A stretch of 35,897 bases of DNA. Origin: a virus. A program made the translations under genes and the position numbers. The notes beneath the pieces are model-generated. The model was not told where the DNA came from. It saw only the letters and a list, made by a program, of their open reading frames with translations, and did not search any database. Position 1 is the first letter of the stretch. Each line of letters opens with the position of its first letter. Positions 7,895-16,273 of this stretch are shown piece by piece. The stretch covers positions 1 to 35,897 of IMG/VR virus record IMGVR_UViG_3300014911_000017; one strand, 5' to 3'.

Positions 7895-8881
7895 ATGGAA
7901 CATCCAGATATTATAACCCGAAAAATGCTATACGAAAACCTCGAAACTCTCAAGAAATATGAGTCAGAAAAAGGACGAAGCATCAGAGAAATACCGCTCG
8001 AAAAAGTTATAAAACATGTCGAGACAGGCGCTGATCCATCATTGATAACCGTAAAAGCGATTGACACGGTAATACGCGGCGCAGAAGCCGTAGAGGGATT
8101 ATGGCGTAAATGCGCCCGCGTCGTTCAAATGACACAACCCAAACAGGAATTTCCAGTCGTAGGATACACAGACTTCAAAGTATATAAGGGACGAACAGCA
8201 AGCGCCGCAAGAGAGGCAGGCGGATATTTCGACCGTATAGAACTCGACTGTTCAAGTGGACGTGGAATGAGAAAAGTTGCAGTATCAATTCCATCCGATC
8301 TAATCCGTGATGTAGGATTCAACATTGTCGAGGAAGCACTAGAAATGGCAGGATACGTAATGGCAGACGAAGTTCTAGGATCAATAATATACGAATACGA
8401 AAACGACGTGGACTCAAGCATGACAGACACGCTAGCAAACTGGGGAAACGACCATTACAAGGCTTTAGTCATTGCCGTCTCAAAAATCGCCGCTCAAAGA
8501 ATGACTCCAGACATAGTGTTGATTCATCCAGACGAAATGGGCGATCTACTACAAAAAGATTACTTCATTCACGGACAATACAGTCAACTTGCAGGAAAAC
8601 AACAATACCAACCAGAACAAGGATTAGCCGCATATCTATTCCCAAACAAGATACCAATATACTACTCGCCGAAAGTGACGGCAGGAAAAATGATTGTTGC
8701 CGCATCACAGAAAGCAGTAATAGTCGGAGTAAGACAAGACCTTACAATTGAAAACTTCAATGACATCCTAAAAGGCGAAAAAGGCGGCGTTGTCACCATG
8801 CAATGGGATACTAAATCAGGAAAAGATGCACAAAAAACTAAACCAACTGCAAAAGCATGGGCAGTCGTAACCAGCGCTTAG
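7895..8881 (+). CDS. Major capsid protein (HK97 fold)
   Basis: I chose the ATG at 7895 with GGAAGGTGA just before it. The product is 328 residues. Roughly the first 50 are helical and charged, like a delta domain. Then come the E-loop/N-arm region (FPVVGYTDFKVYKGRTASAA), the long spine helix (VEEALEMAGYVMADEVLGSI), the A-domain with PDIVLIHPDEMGDLLQ, PIYYSPKVTAGKMIVAA and a strand-rich end with WDTKSGKDAQKTKPTAKAWA. These are the hallmarks of HK97-fold capsids of archaeal and bacterial tailed viruses. Position after decoration and protease supports the call. Confidence 0.9.
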   Translation: MEHPDIITRKMLYENLETLKKYESEKGRSIREIPLEKVIKHVETGADPSLITVKAIDTVIRGAEAVEGLWRKCARVVQMTQPKQEFPVVGYTDFKVYKGRTASAAREAGGYFDRIELDCSSGRGMRKVAVSIPSDLIRDVGFNIVEEALEMAGYVMADEVLGSIIYEYENDVDSSMTDTLANWGNDHYKALVIAVSKIAAQRMTPDIVLIHPDEMGDLLQKDYFIHGQYSQLAGKQQYQPEQGLAAYLFPNKIPIYYSPKVTAGKMIVAASQKAVIVGVRQDLTIENFNDILKGEKGGVVTMQWDTKSGKDAQKTKPTAKAWAVVTSA

Positions 8882-8906
8882 ACCTAACAACGGCAGGTGA
8901 CCAGCA

Positions 8907-9071
8907 ATGCCGTCCAGAACGCGATCAAACATTACAGTAACGCTCGACAACGAACTCATAGAAAAGCTTCGTAAAGACCATAGACGGCGACAACAAGAAA
9001 AGGGCGACGAACGATACAAATTCAGCCATTATATTGAGGATATACTGAAAGGAAAAATAAAACCGCCTTAA
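8907..9071 (+). CDS. Ribbon-helix-helix protein after capsid gene, 54 aa
   Basis: The ribosome site GGCAGGTGA lies six bases before the ATG. The strand NITVTLDNELIEKLRKDH is followed by a basic stretch and a helix ending FSHYIEDILKGKI, the RHH pattern with first strand, helix A and helix B. It lies only 25 bases after the capsid gene and before a T-rich terminator, so it would be made with the head proteins. It may act as a late regulator of the following tail-fibre promoter or of the capsid operon itself. Confidence 0.72.
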   Translation: MPSRTRSNITVTLDNELIEKLRKDHRRRQQEKGDERYKFSHYIEDILKGKIKPP

Positions 9072-9095
9072 TTCCCCTTTTTTCTTTTTTATAAC
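9072..9095 (+). terminator. T-rich terminator after head operon
   Basis: TTCCCCTTTTTTCTTTTTT follows the RHH stop codon directly. Archaeal RNA polymerase stops at such U-runs. A new promoter begins about 35 bases further on, so the head and fibre transcripts look separate. Confidence 0.55.
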
Positions 9096-9130
9096 GCTTT
9101 ATTCCCGATAAAAACCATTTTTTAACAACA

Positions 9131-9138
9131 TTTAAATA
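9131..9138 (+). promoter_or_regulatory. TATA box for the fibre cassette
   Basis: TTTAAATA lies about 40 bases before the GTG at 9174 and gives a leader of roughly a dozen bases containing GTGGTG. A second weaker box, TTTATA at 9151, is also present. The promoter follows directly after the head-operon terminator. Confidence 0.6.
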
Positions 9139-9173
9139 TTTCGACGCTAATTTATAGGGCGTGGTGCATTAAA

Positions 9174-9737
9174 GTGTCTATAAGTGTCGCAGATAAAATA
9201 AGTTGGAAAGCGAAATGGCGAATCTGGAAATTCCACGATCCCGACAACAAAATCGCTGAATTCTTGAAGAACGGCGGAAGCGTCGAAGACGCAATCAAAA
9301 TGTGTCAGGCAACATACGGAAAGCATGAATTCTTGGGACTAGACGAATTTGAAGGTAATACTGCATTAAACGAAGGACTACAACTTCTAGAGGACATAAT
9401 CGCGGGACTCGACACGACCAGCAATAAATGGGATTCGTCAAACGCGCATCTAGGAGTAGGTGACTCAAACGCGTCAGAAAGCGCATCGCAAACGGGACTT
9501 CAGGGAACAAACAAGACGCATGAAGATATGGATTCAGGCTATCCTCAACGCTCAGGACAAACGCTGAAGTGGCGCTCAACGTTCGACGGCAACACAGGCA
9601 ACCATTCATGGCAGGAATTCACAGTTGTAAACGATACTGACGATTCTGGAACAAACTTGAACCGTAAAGTTGCAGACAAAGGAACCAAATCGTCTGGAGA
9701 AACTTGGACGCTTGAACTGCAAATAACGTTCAGCTAA
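9174..9737 (+). CDS. Virion structural protein of the fibre cassette, 187 aa
   Basis: The start is GTG at 9174. The first 65 residues are helical and basic (KISWKAKWRIWKFHDPDNKI). The rest is a Gly/Ser/Asn/Thr-rich beta region, with LKWRSTFDGNTGNHSWQEF and SGETWTLELQITF at the end. I recall similar endings in small structural proteins of many phages, but I know no assigned role. As the first gene of the host-contact cassette it may attach fibres or be a small fibre itself. Confidence 0.65.
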   Translation: MSISVADKISWKAKWRIWKFHDPDNKIAEFLKNGGSVEDAIKMCQATYGKHEFLGLDEFEGNTALNEGLQLLEDIIAGLDTTSNKWDSSNAHLGVGDSNASESASQTGLQGTNKTHEDMDSGYPQRSGQTLKWRSTFDGNTGNHSWQEFTVVNDTDDSGTNLNRKVADKGTKSSGETWTLELQITFS

Positions 9738-9759
9738 AAATAAATAAAGGGATTCAAAC

Positions 9760-10179
9760 ATGAAACTGCAAGAATTAATTGACAAAATAAAGGCTAGTCC
9801 TAAAGTTCAACGGGTAGATTTCATCGAGAAGCATCCGCCCTATCATTTCTACCGTATTAGAACGCAAGAAGCCGAAGATTTGGTCAGAGAATTTGCGGTC
9901 TGTATAATCGTAGAAAATGAAGGAACAGAAGATGAAGTTGCATACTTCAAGGATAGCAAACCAATCATTGAAACAACCGCAAGTCCAATTGAACAAGCAA
10001 AAAATAAAATTATCGAAAAATGCGGCTTCATAAAATTGGAAAGCCTTACAATTAGAAAAGATGAACAATATGCTTTAGCAACTGGTTTTGTTTCTAATCA
10101 AGACGGAACAGTAAGCAGAAAGACATTTCTTGTCTATTTCGACGAAAACAAGAATTTAATCGTAAACGAGATCATATAG
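9760..10179 (+). CDS. Hypothetical protein, 139 aa
   Basis: AAAGGGA precedes the ATG. The protein is mixed alpha/beta, starting MKLQELIDKIKASPKVQRVD, with strands FAVCIIVENEGTEDEVAYF, QYALATGFVSNQDGTVSRKTF and LVYFDENKNLIVNEII. No cysteine pattern, membrane segment or known motif is visible. It lies between two fibre genes; a chaperone for fibre folding would fit the position, but there is no sequence support for it. Confidence 0.65.
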   Translation: MKLQELIDKIKASPKVQRVDFIEKHPPYHFYRIRTQEAEDLVREFAVCIIVENEGTEDEVAYFKDSKPIIETTASPIEQAKNKIIEKCGFIKLESLTIRKDEQYALATGFVSNQDGTVSRKTFLVYFDENKNLIVNEII

Positions 10180-10191
10180 GTTGACTAACGG

Positions 10192-11976
10192 ATGGGCTGG
10201 CTATCTGGATGGAGTTACCGCAAGTCGCATGAAATAGAAGGAAGTAATGCTGGCGCTCAAACAAATTATCAAGTAAAAATCATAGTTCACTACGAAAGTG
10301 GAACAGATTACAATGATAACACAAAGACACCCCCAGAGGGACATATTTATGTAGGCGGAAAATCTAGAGTAGACTTTCAAGATATACGTTTTACTAGGAG
10401 CGATGGAGTAACAGAGCTTGACTACTGGTTTGAAAATGAGGAGACAGCCGAGGCGGATGGCTACGGCATTTTCTGGGTTGAAGTGGACAGCATCTCAGCC
10501 AGTCCAGACACAACAACCATCTATATTTACTATGGAAAAAGCGACGCTACGACAACAAGCAACGGAGACAACACCTTCATTATCTTCGATGATTGGGAAG
10601 ATGGGCAAGACCATGTAGATACGAAATGGACTGTTGTCTATACCAGACCAACAACTCTTGGCGGCTCGCACTCCGTAATAACCGACGGAAACGTGAAAGT
10701 TTTACGGTTTTATTTGGGCACAGACAATACTTCAAGAGCATTTAAGAGTCTTGATACTGTTCCAGACGGTTTCGCATTAAGATACAGAACAAAAATGCTT
10801 CAAGGCGCAACTACAAATGTTTTCACTCTTGATAGCTTCCCAAGATTCCAAAACATAGACAACTTTGAGAGGACATGGTATCATAACTATTATGAAGAAT
10901 ATCGGATTAACAAGCGAGTTTCCGCATCAACCACACTATTAGACCATACTGGCACCGACTCCTATCCTTGGTCAGATGAATATAACGCTTACAGAGTTTA
11001 TGAGGTGCGTGTCTCAGGCGTAACATTCAAGTTCTTAAGAGAAGACACGGAAATTCTTTCAAGCACAAACGGATGGGACACGACTGATAAGCCGATTGCG
11101 TTCGGTGCTGCGAGATGGAGTGATGGAACTACATGCGAAGTATATTACGATTGGGTGCTGGTCAGAAAGTGGGTTAATCCCGAGCCAACGCATGGAAGTT
11201 GGGGAAGCGAAGAACAATCAGGTGGGGCAACTGAAATTACGATTACAGATTCAATTTCGCTTTCCGACTCTGTTTTACGCCATAAAACCGTGAGCATAAA
11301 CGACTCAATAGGCGTGTCAGACTCGATTCTCGGACACAAAACCTTCACAATTACAGATTTAATCCAAACCGCTGAACAAATCCTACGCGACAAATCTTTC
11401 GCGATTTCCGATTCTATCTCGCTTTCCGACCTAGTCAACGTAATCACGCAAATATTAAAGACGGTAACCGACTCAATAGGATTATCCGACCAAGTTCTAA
11501 CTCATAAAACATTCGCGGTTTCCGACCAGATTACGCTTTCAGACCAAGCGTTACGCCATAAACTCGTCGAAATCAGCGACCAAATCAGCCTGCTGGAATC
11601 GACAGTCGCAAGCAAACTTTTCATAATAATCGACCAAATCGGATTAACAGACACGGTTCAAATCATCCAGATAATAAAGGTTATAAAGGATTCCGTTTCG
11701 CTTCTAGACAAGATTTTGACGCATAAACAGTTAACCGTCCAAGACCAAGTCACGCTTACAGAAGCGATAAGGCTTTTAGGCGTATTAGCCAAATTAATCA
11801 AGATTCTAACAGAATCATTTATTCCCATAAAAATCGAAACTGGAAACCTTTCATATTTTGATCCGTCCAGTTTCGACAAGGACGATTTTATTGCGGATGA
11901 ACCGTTCATTCCGCTTAAAATCACGTCTGAACCGTTTAATCCCATAAAAATTGAATGTGAAGAGGTGATTGAATGA
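10192..11976 (+). CDS. Tail fibre/adhesin: DUF2341 domain plus 18-residue repeats
   Basis: Residues 1-110 (GWLSGWSYRKSHEIEGSNAG, later TTTIYIYYGKSDATTTSNGD) form a DUF2341 domain. A jelly-roll-like domain follows to about residue 345 (FDDWEDG, YYDWVLVRKWVNPEP). Residues 349-533 hold about ten repeats of 18 residues with the pattern [IV]xDSIxLSDxVLxHKxx. The last 45 residues repeat E-x-F-x-P-[IL]-K-I three times. Such modules occur in surface adhesins of archaea. The product is probably a fibre that binds the host surface layer. Its stop overlaps the spike gene as ATGA. Confidence 0.8.
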   Translation: MGWLSGWSYRKSHEIEGSNAGAQTNYQVKIIVHYESGTDYNDNTKTPPEGHIYVGGKSRVDFQDIRFTRSDGVTELDYWFENEETAEADGYGIFWVEVDSISASPDTTTIYIYYGKSDATTTSNGDNTFIIFDDWEDGQDHVDTKWTVVYTRPTTLGGSHSVITDGNVKVLRFYLGTDNTSRAFKSLDTVPDGFALRYRTKMLQGATTNVFTLDSFPRFQNIDNFERTWYHNYYEEYRINKRVSASTTLLDHTGTDSYPWSDEYNAYRVYEVRVSGVTFKFLREDTEILSSTNGWDTTDKPIAFGAARWSDGTTCEVYYDWVLVRKWVNPEPTHGSWGSEEQSGGATEITITDSISLSDSVLRHKTVSINDSIGVSDSILGHKTFTITDLIQTAEQILRDKSFAISDSISLSDLVNVITQILKTVTDSIGLSDQVLTHKTFAVSDQITLSDQALRHKLVEISDQISLLESTVASKLFIIIDQIGLTDTVQIIQIIKVIKDSVSLLDKILTHKQLTVQDQVTLTEAIRLLGVLAKLIKILTESFIPIKIETGNLSYFDPSSFDKDDFIADEPFIPLKITSEPFNPIKIECEEVIE

Positions 11977-13595
11977 GCGAGTTTAGAACTATTCCGCCAA
12001 AATTGACCGCGACAGAATGGAATGCCCTGTTAGATCATGGATTAGTTGATACCGTAAGCTATAAGATACGTAAAAACGGTTCGTATTATGAGGCGATAAA
12101 CGGCAACACGGGAAAAATCGATTACGGTGGCGCAAATAATGCAGGCGGTGCGGATGGAACAGACGCAAGCCAAGTGATACAATATGCAATAAATGCTTCA
12201 GCCGCAGGTAGTAAGATAGTCTTGAAAAATGGAGTTTATGAGATAACTTCAACTATTACGATAGAAGGAAAAAATAGTATTGTTCTGGAAGGCGAAAGCC
12301 TTAATGCTATATTAAAACAGAAAGACGGGACTAACTTAGACCAACTTGTCTTAATCTTAAATTCGCACAATGTCATAATTCGCAATCTATCTGTTGATGG
12401 TAATAGGGCAAATAATACTAAAGGAGATGGAATAGTAGCTGATGGGCAATCTTACAGAGGAATTATCGAGAAGGTTCAAGTGTGGAATTGCTATACTGGA
12501 ATTAGGATTGATTATGTTACCGTTCTTTGGTCTGTCATTAACTGCCACGTTGAAAATTGTTATGAAACTGGAATTGCAGTAATTAACAGAGAAACAACGA
12601 TTTGGAGTGCTAAAGCCAATATTAGAGGAAATAAAGTTGTGAAGACAGGTCACCACGGAATCCTTATCAGCGGAGCAAGCGATTGTATAGTGGCGGAAAA
12701 CCACTGTTATGACATAGGAGTTCTTAGAACAGACGGATTTGCTCATGGAATAGCTTTAGATGGAGATGGCGGGGCAAGACCTTCTTACAACAATAAAGTG
12801 ATTGGAAATTGGATTTACAACACAAGAATGTGCGGAACAGAAGTTGCTGACCAACAGAACTGGGTTGAAATCATCGGTAATCACATTGATTCGGCTAAAG
12901 CGCGTGGTATTTACTTCGGCGGTGGTCTTGCTCCCTCATATCAAGCCGTCATCAGTGACAACATATGTTGTAACGGCGATGGTAACGGAATAGAAGTAAA
13001 CTCTCCTAACTCGACTGAACTTTCGGCTCATGTTATCATTGAGAATAACATTTGCTTTGATAACGCTGGCGATGGCGTGTTTATAGGATGGTCATACTGC
13101 GTTAAGGTTGTTAATAACATACTGTTTAATAATGACAAGGATAACACAGGCAATGCCGGAATAAGGTTGAGTGAATGCACTAATACCGAAATAATAGGAA
13201 ATATACTCTATGACAATAGAGACACACCACAGCAGGACTACGGCATTAACATTTGCTCTGACACTTATGGAATAATCCGCATATTTGATAACAAAATTGG
13301 AACACATCAGTATGGAGCAATAAATTTAGCTGGAACTGGAACCAGAGTAATAAAGCGTAATGAAGGCTTTGTTACTGAGAACAGTGGAACCGCAACCATA
13401 CCAAGCGGACAAACAAGCGTAACAGTTCCGCATGGCTTAGTTGATACACCGACGATCGTTTTTATAGAAGTCAACCATGACGAATTGAAAAATTATAAAA
13501 TCACCAATAAAACATCCACGCAGTTCACGGTTGAAGTTCCAAACGCCGTAACGGCGGATAGAACGTTCAGTTGGAGAGCGTGGTATGAGCCATGA
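11973..13595 (+). CDS. Right-handed beta-helix tail spike
   Basis: The N-terminal 45 residues (KLTATEWNALLDHGLVDTVS) look like a trimer or attachment domain. The segment GGADGTDASQVIQYAINASA begins a pectate-lyase-type parallel beta helix that runs to about residue 455, with stacked coils (IVAENHCYDIG, IIGNHIDSAKARGIYFGGG, VVNNILFNNDKDNTGNAG). The last 70 residues (TIPSGQTSVTVPHGLVDTPT to FSWRAWYEP) form a small beta-sandwich seen at the ends of other receptor-binding proteins. Spikes of this shape bind or cut surface polysaccharide. Catalytic residues cannot be assigned by eye. Confidence 0.85.
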   Translation: MSEFRTIPPKLTATEWNALLDHGLVDTVSYKIRKNGSYYEAINGNTGKIDYGGANNAGGADGTDASQVIQYAINASAAGSKIVLKNGVYEITSTITIEGKNSIVLEGESLNAILKQKDGTNLDQLVLILNSHNVIIRNLSVDGNRANNTKGDGIVADGQSYRGIIEKVQVWNCYTGIRIDYVTVLWSVINCHVENCYETGIAVINRETTIWSAKANIRGNKVVKTGHHGILISGASDCIVAENHCYDIGVLRTDGFAHGIALDGDGGARPSYNNKVIGNWIYNTRMCGTEVADQQNWVEIIGNHIDSAKARGIYFGGGLAPSYQAVISDNICCNGDGNGIEVNSPNSTELSAHVIIENNICFDNAGDGVFIGWSYCVKVVNNILFNNDKDNTGNAGIRLSECTNTEIIGNILYDNRDTPQQDYGINICSDTYGIIRIFDNKIGTHQYGAINLAGTGTRVIKRNEGFVTENSGTATIPSGQTSVTVPHGLVDTPTIVFIEVNHDELKNYKITNKTSTQFTVEVPNAVTADRTFSWRAWYEP

Positions 13596-13885
13596 CGCAA
13601 AAAACATATAGAGGAGACACAATCGGACGAATCTTCCACTTCAAAGACGAAAACGACGCTTATTTCGATCCGTCAACCGTAACCATAAAAATAATTGATC
13701 CAAACGGAATAACCAAAGCGACATTGTCGCTGAATGATTTAACCAAGGTTGATACTGGACAATATAAAATGACCTATAACGTTCCAAGCGACGCGGAATA
13801 CGGTTTATGGACGATTCAGGTCACGGCAACCGCATCGGGAAATGTGCAAAACACGGAAAAATTCGTTTTCGAGGTGATTGAATGA
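13592..13885 (+). CDS. Ig-like beta-sandwich structural protein, 97 aa
   Basis: The ATG overlaps the spike stop. The whole protein reads as one immunoglobulin-like sandwich: YRGDTIGRIFHFKDENDAYF, TVTIKIIDPNGITKATLSL, VDTGQYKMTYNVPSDAEYGLW, TIQVTATASGNVQNTEKFVF. Such domains decorate virion surfaces and stick weakly to cell surfaces. The gene ends in the same EVIE codons and GAGGTGATTGAATGA junction as the fibre gene at 11976, which couples it to the connector gene after it. Confidence 0.72.
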   Translation: MTQKTYRGDTIGRIFHFKDENDAYFDPSTVTIKIIDPNGITKATLSLNDLTKVDTGQYKMTYNVPSDAEYGLWTIQVTATASGNVQNTEKFVFEVIE

Positions 13886-14223
13886 CTTATGGAACTGTAA
13901 TAGGCGTAAAGGAAAGATGCGAAATAGACATGGATGACACAAGCTATGACCAGACAATAAACCGCGCACTCGCATACGCAGACGGCGTTATTGATACCAT
14001 GTTCGCCGCAATCGGAAAAACAGTTCCAACCGCAGTTCCACAAATAATCAAAGATGCCGCATGCGACCTAGCGGCATATTACATGTTACGCATCAAAGAA
14101 CCAGAAAAAGCACAAATATTCTATGAGCATGGAATCATGCTCGTCAACCAATATATAGACGCCCAATACCGTAAAGGAACGGTGATACGCGGAACGACAG
14201 GACAGGTGTATTCAGATGAATGA
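13882..14223 (+). CDS. Head-tail connector (adaptor) protein
   Basis: This all-helical protein of 113 residues has GVKERCEIDMDDTSYDQTI, then NRALAYADGVIDTMFAAIG, QIIKDAACDLAAYYMLR and KAQIFYEHGIMLVNQYIDAQ. This is the pattern of the gp6/gp15-type adaptors of HK97 and SPP1, which dock under the portal: two early helices, then a D/C-A-A-x-Y-x-L helix and a long last helix. The following gene is a tail-completion type protein, as expected for this module. Confidence 0.8.
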   Translation: MTYGTVIGVKERCEIDMDDTSYDQTINRALAYADGVIDTMFAAIGKTVPTAVPQIIKDAACDLAAYYMLRIKEPEKAQIFYEHGIMLVNQYIDAQYRKGTVIRGTTGQVYSDE

Positions 14224-14659
14224 TCCCGCACAGAGTCTGAAAACTCTGATAGAGTCCAACTGGACTCTGAGTTCGCCCAGCAAAAACGATATAACGTTTA
14301 GAGTCGGCGAACCAGTCAACCTAGCTGAACGCTTCCTCAAACGCAACATATCCATTGAATTCCACAGACTGCGTGCAGTCAGTCAACCGCGCAATAAAGC
14401 ACGAACAATAATCCGTGAATTAACGCCGATACACATCTGGATACGCGTAACGCCCGCAACTGAACACGGAAAAGAGTCTAAACAGACTCTCAGACAGGCA
14501 ATAATCGACCACATTAAATCTATCATAAAAAACAACGCTGAGTCGGTGACCGACATAAAATACATCTATCAGGGCGGCGACCAACACGTCGACCAGTTGG
14601 GAGATGAACCGCCCGTTCTACATTCCGTAATAAACGTGGTGTGCCTATATTGGATGTAA
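14216..14659 (+). CDS. Tail completion (terminator) protein
   Basis: The 147-residue alpha/beta protein begins with a short helix (QSLKTLIESNW). Strands follow around ISIEFHRLRA, THIWIRV-like (ELTPIHIWIRVTP) and SVINVVCLYW, with a long helix KQTLRQAIIDHIKSIIK. This is the layout of gpU/gp17-type proteins that cap the tail tube where it meets the head. The gene overlaps the connector gene by a few bases. The assignment rests on fold pattern and order more than on strict sequence identity. Confidence 0.68.
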   Translation: MNDPAQSLKTLIESNWTLSSPSKNDITFRVGEPVNLAERFLKRNISIEFHRLRAVSQPRNKARTIIRELTPIHIWIRVTPATEHGKESKQTLRQAIIDHIKSIIKNNAESVTDIKYIYQGGDQHVDQLGDEPPVLHSVINVVCLYWM

Positions 14660-14799
14660 AATACAGTTACGAAACAAAATGGCAAATCGTCGAAATAAAA
14701 GAATTCCACGTTTCAGTATCGTTGGATTCGCGCCCGATCGCGTCTGCAACAGTCAGACACGACGGGAAACGCAAAATAAAAGGTGAAAAGCATGAGTGA
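14641..14799 (+). CDS. Small protein before tail tube gene, 52 aa
   Basis: GTG at 14641 lies inside the end of the tail-completion gene, and the stop overlaps the ATG of the tube gene. The product (VKYSYETKWQIVEIKEFHVS, then DSRPIASATVRHDGKRKIKG) is a compact strand-rich protein without known motifs. Coding is supported by the coupled overlaps on both sides and by the lack of any other feature in the gap. Function is unknown; it may be a tail protein. Confidence 0.5.
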   Translation: MPILDVKYSYETKWQIVEIKEFHVSVSLDSRPIASATVRHDGKRKIKGEKHE

Positions 14800-15721
14800 A
14801 TTAAGAGCAGGATACGACGTCGTTGAATGCGTATACATCGAAGAACCAACATTTGGAACAACGCCGACAAGCGGAACATGGAAACCGATCGCATTAGTAA
14901 CAAACTTTGATCCTCGACCACGCACCATATACAAGGAAAAAATCGGAGTAGGACGGCAGTTACCGTCTAAATACGTCAGAGTCAAAAGATACGCCGAATT
15001 CACCATAAACCATGAATTACTAGCGAAAGAAACGTCGCCCGAATACGAATGGACACAAATCTGGTATTACATAATCACAAACGCCGCTTACGGATCAACA
15101 TTCTCACTTGGAAAGCGCTTAAAAACGCTTTCTATCGGCGCAAAACTCGACTTAAGCACGGATGAATACTGGTTGCTGAAAGGATGTATGCTGAACCGAT
15201 ACGAAATCGCAAGCGGCGGAGTCGACCAAGTTGTGACAGGAACAATCGAAGGTGTCGCACAACTCGCAGACTTCAGCGAAACCGACTATGTAACTGGAAC
15301 AGCAACTAGGCAGGCAAACCCGTCAAGCGATTATATTAAACACGGCGACTGTGAAATAACAATCGCTGGAAACGACATCTACGACAGCATCAACTCGTGG
15401 TCGTTTGTTATCGAGCGGACAATAGAAAGAAAAGGAAAAAACGCGTCGGACGGAACGCTTTACAGAACATTTGTTCCGACCAGATGCGACATTAGCCTAA
15501 GAATAAACCGCGACTTCGACTCTACAACAGAACTGAATCAGTTCCTAAACGACACAGAATTCACGGCTGTTCTAAAAATCCCATCGGAATCGGGCGGAAG
15601 ACAGATAACATTGTCGGGCGGAAAATGGCAAGAACTTTCATCACCGCACCGAGAAATTGACTTAATTGACCTAACATTGACTGCACGGTTCACAGGACTA
15701 TCAGTTGAAACAATAAGTTAG
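14792..15721 (+). CDS. Major tail (tube) protein
   Basis: I chose the ATG at 14792 with AAAGGTGAA before it. The 309-residue, strand-rich protein starts YDVVECVYIEEPTFGTTPTS and includes WKPIALVTNFDPRPRTIYKE, ARL-type strands, IAGNDIYDSINSWSFVIERT and a closing REIDLIDLTLTARF. The opening EEPTFGTTPTSG, the long repeated half-barrels and the position just before the frameshifted chaperone identify a tube protein that stacks in hexamer rings. A second half-barrel domain may be present, as the protein is longer than many tube proteins. Confidence 0.82.
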   Translation: MSELRAGYDVVECVYIEEPTFGTTPTSGTWKPIALVTNFDPRPRTIYKEKIGVGRQLPSKYVRVKRYAEFTINHELLAKETSPEYEWTQIWYYIITNAAYGSTFSLGKRLKTLSIGAKLDLSTDEYWLLKGCMLNRYEIASGGVDQVVTGTIEGVAQLADFSETDYVTGTATRQANPSSDYIKHGDCEITIAGNDIYDSINSWSFVIERTIERKGKNASDGTLYRTFVPTRCDISLRINRDFDSTTELNQFLNDTEFTAVLKIPSESGGRQITLSGGKWQELSSPHREIDLIDLTLTARFTGLSVETIS

Positions 15722-15734
15722 TCAGGTGATCAAC

Positions 15735-15998
15735 ATGAAAGAATACAAAGCGGAAAACTTCAAAGTTAGAGGATTAAAATTCGGCGAAAGAAACCGCATA
15801 TTAGACGAATGCAGTTTCATCGATCCAAATACGGGCAAAATGTATGTCAAAACGGGAACAATGCGGTTCTTAACGCTTAAATACGGCATCATCTCGCCAA
15901 AACTCTCCGATAAACAAATCAACGAACTACCCGAATCAATCGCGGTCGAACTTTACAATCGCATACTCAAGGAGACAGGCATCCCTTTAGGGCAATAG
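15735..15998 (+). CDS. Tail assembly chaperone, short form (gpG-like)
   Basis: ATG at 15735 follows AGGTGATC. The 87-residue product (EYKAENFKVRGLKFGERNRI, FLTLKYGIISPKLSDKQINE, ESIAVELYNRILKETGIP) sits between tube and tape-measure genes, as G-type chaperones always do. They coat the tape measure while the tail tube grows. Three codons before its stop it contains CCCTTTA, which allows a share of ribosomes to slip and make the long form. Confidence 0.78.
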   Translation: MKEYKAENFKVRGLKFGERNRILDECSFIDPNTGKMYVKTGTMRFLTLKYGIISPKLSDKQINELPESIAVELYNRILKETGIPLGQ

Positions 15999-16273
15999 CA
16001 AGAGTCATCCTTGCGTATAAAGGTGTCCAGATAGACCAGAAACGGATCGAACATGTCGTCAAATGGCTAAAAAGAAAACAAAACAAAAACGTCGACTATA
16101 AAACGGCGCAAACAATAATTTACCATATACTAGGCAAAGAATACGGTTGGACACCCCAGCAAATCGACAATCTCGATCCAGCAACCATAATTTGTTTGTT
16201 ACATTTGATAGAGGAAGATAAGGAGAGAGAAAAAGTTGCCCTTCAGAATCTCAATCGAACTAAAAGGACTTAA
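15735..16273 (+). CDS. Tail assembly chaperone, frameshifted long form (gpGT-like)
   Basis: After a -1 slip at 15983-15989 translation continues in the overlapping frame (15989-16273), adding 94 residues to give about 179. The added part (AYKGVQIDQKRIEHVVKWLK, TAQTIIYHILGKEYGWTP, ATIICLLHLIEEDKEREKV) is helical and protein-like, and has no start codon of its own near its beginning. It ends within the next gene. The arrangement matches lambda G/GT, where the long form recruits tube subunits to the tape measure. The slip is inferred from sequence and context. Confidence 0.72.
15983..15989 (+). promoter_or_regulatory. Slippery heptamer for -1 ribosomal frameshift
   Basis: CCCTTTA is read in the chaperone frame as C CCT TTA, an exact X XXY YYZ heptamer. 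After the slip the codons are CCC TTT, so both tRNAs keep good pairing. It lies nine bases before the zero-frame stop and at the very beginning of the open -1 frame. No strong stimulating hairpin is evident directly downstream by eye. Confidence 0.75.
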
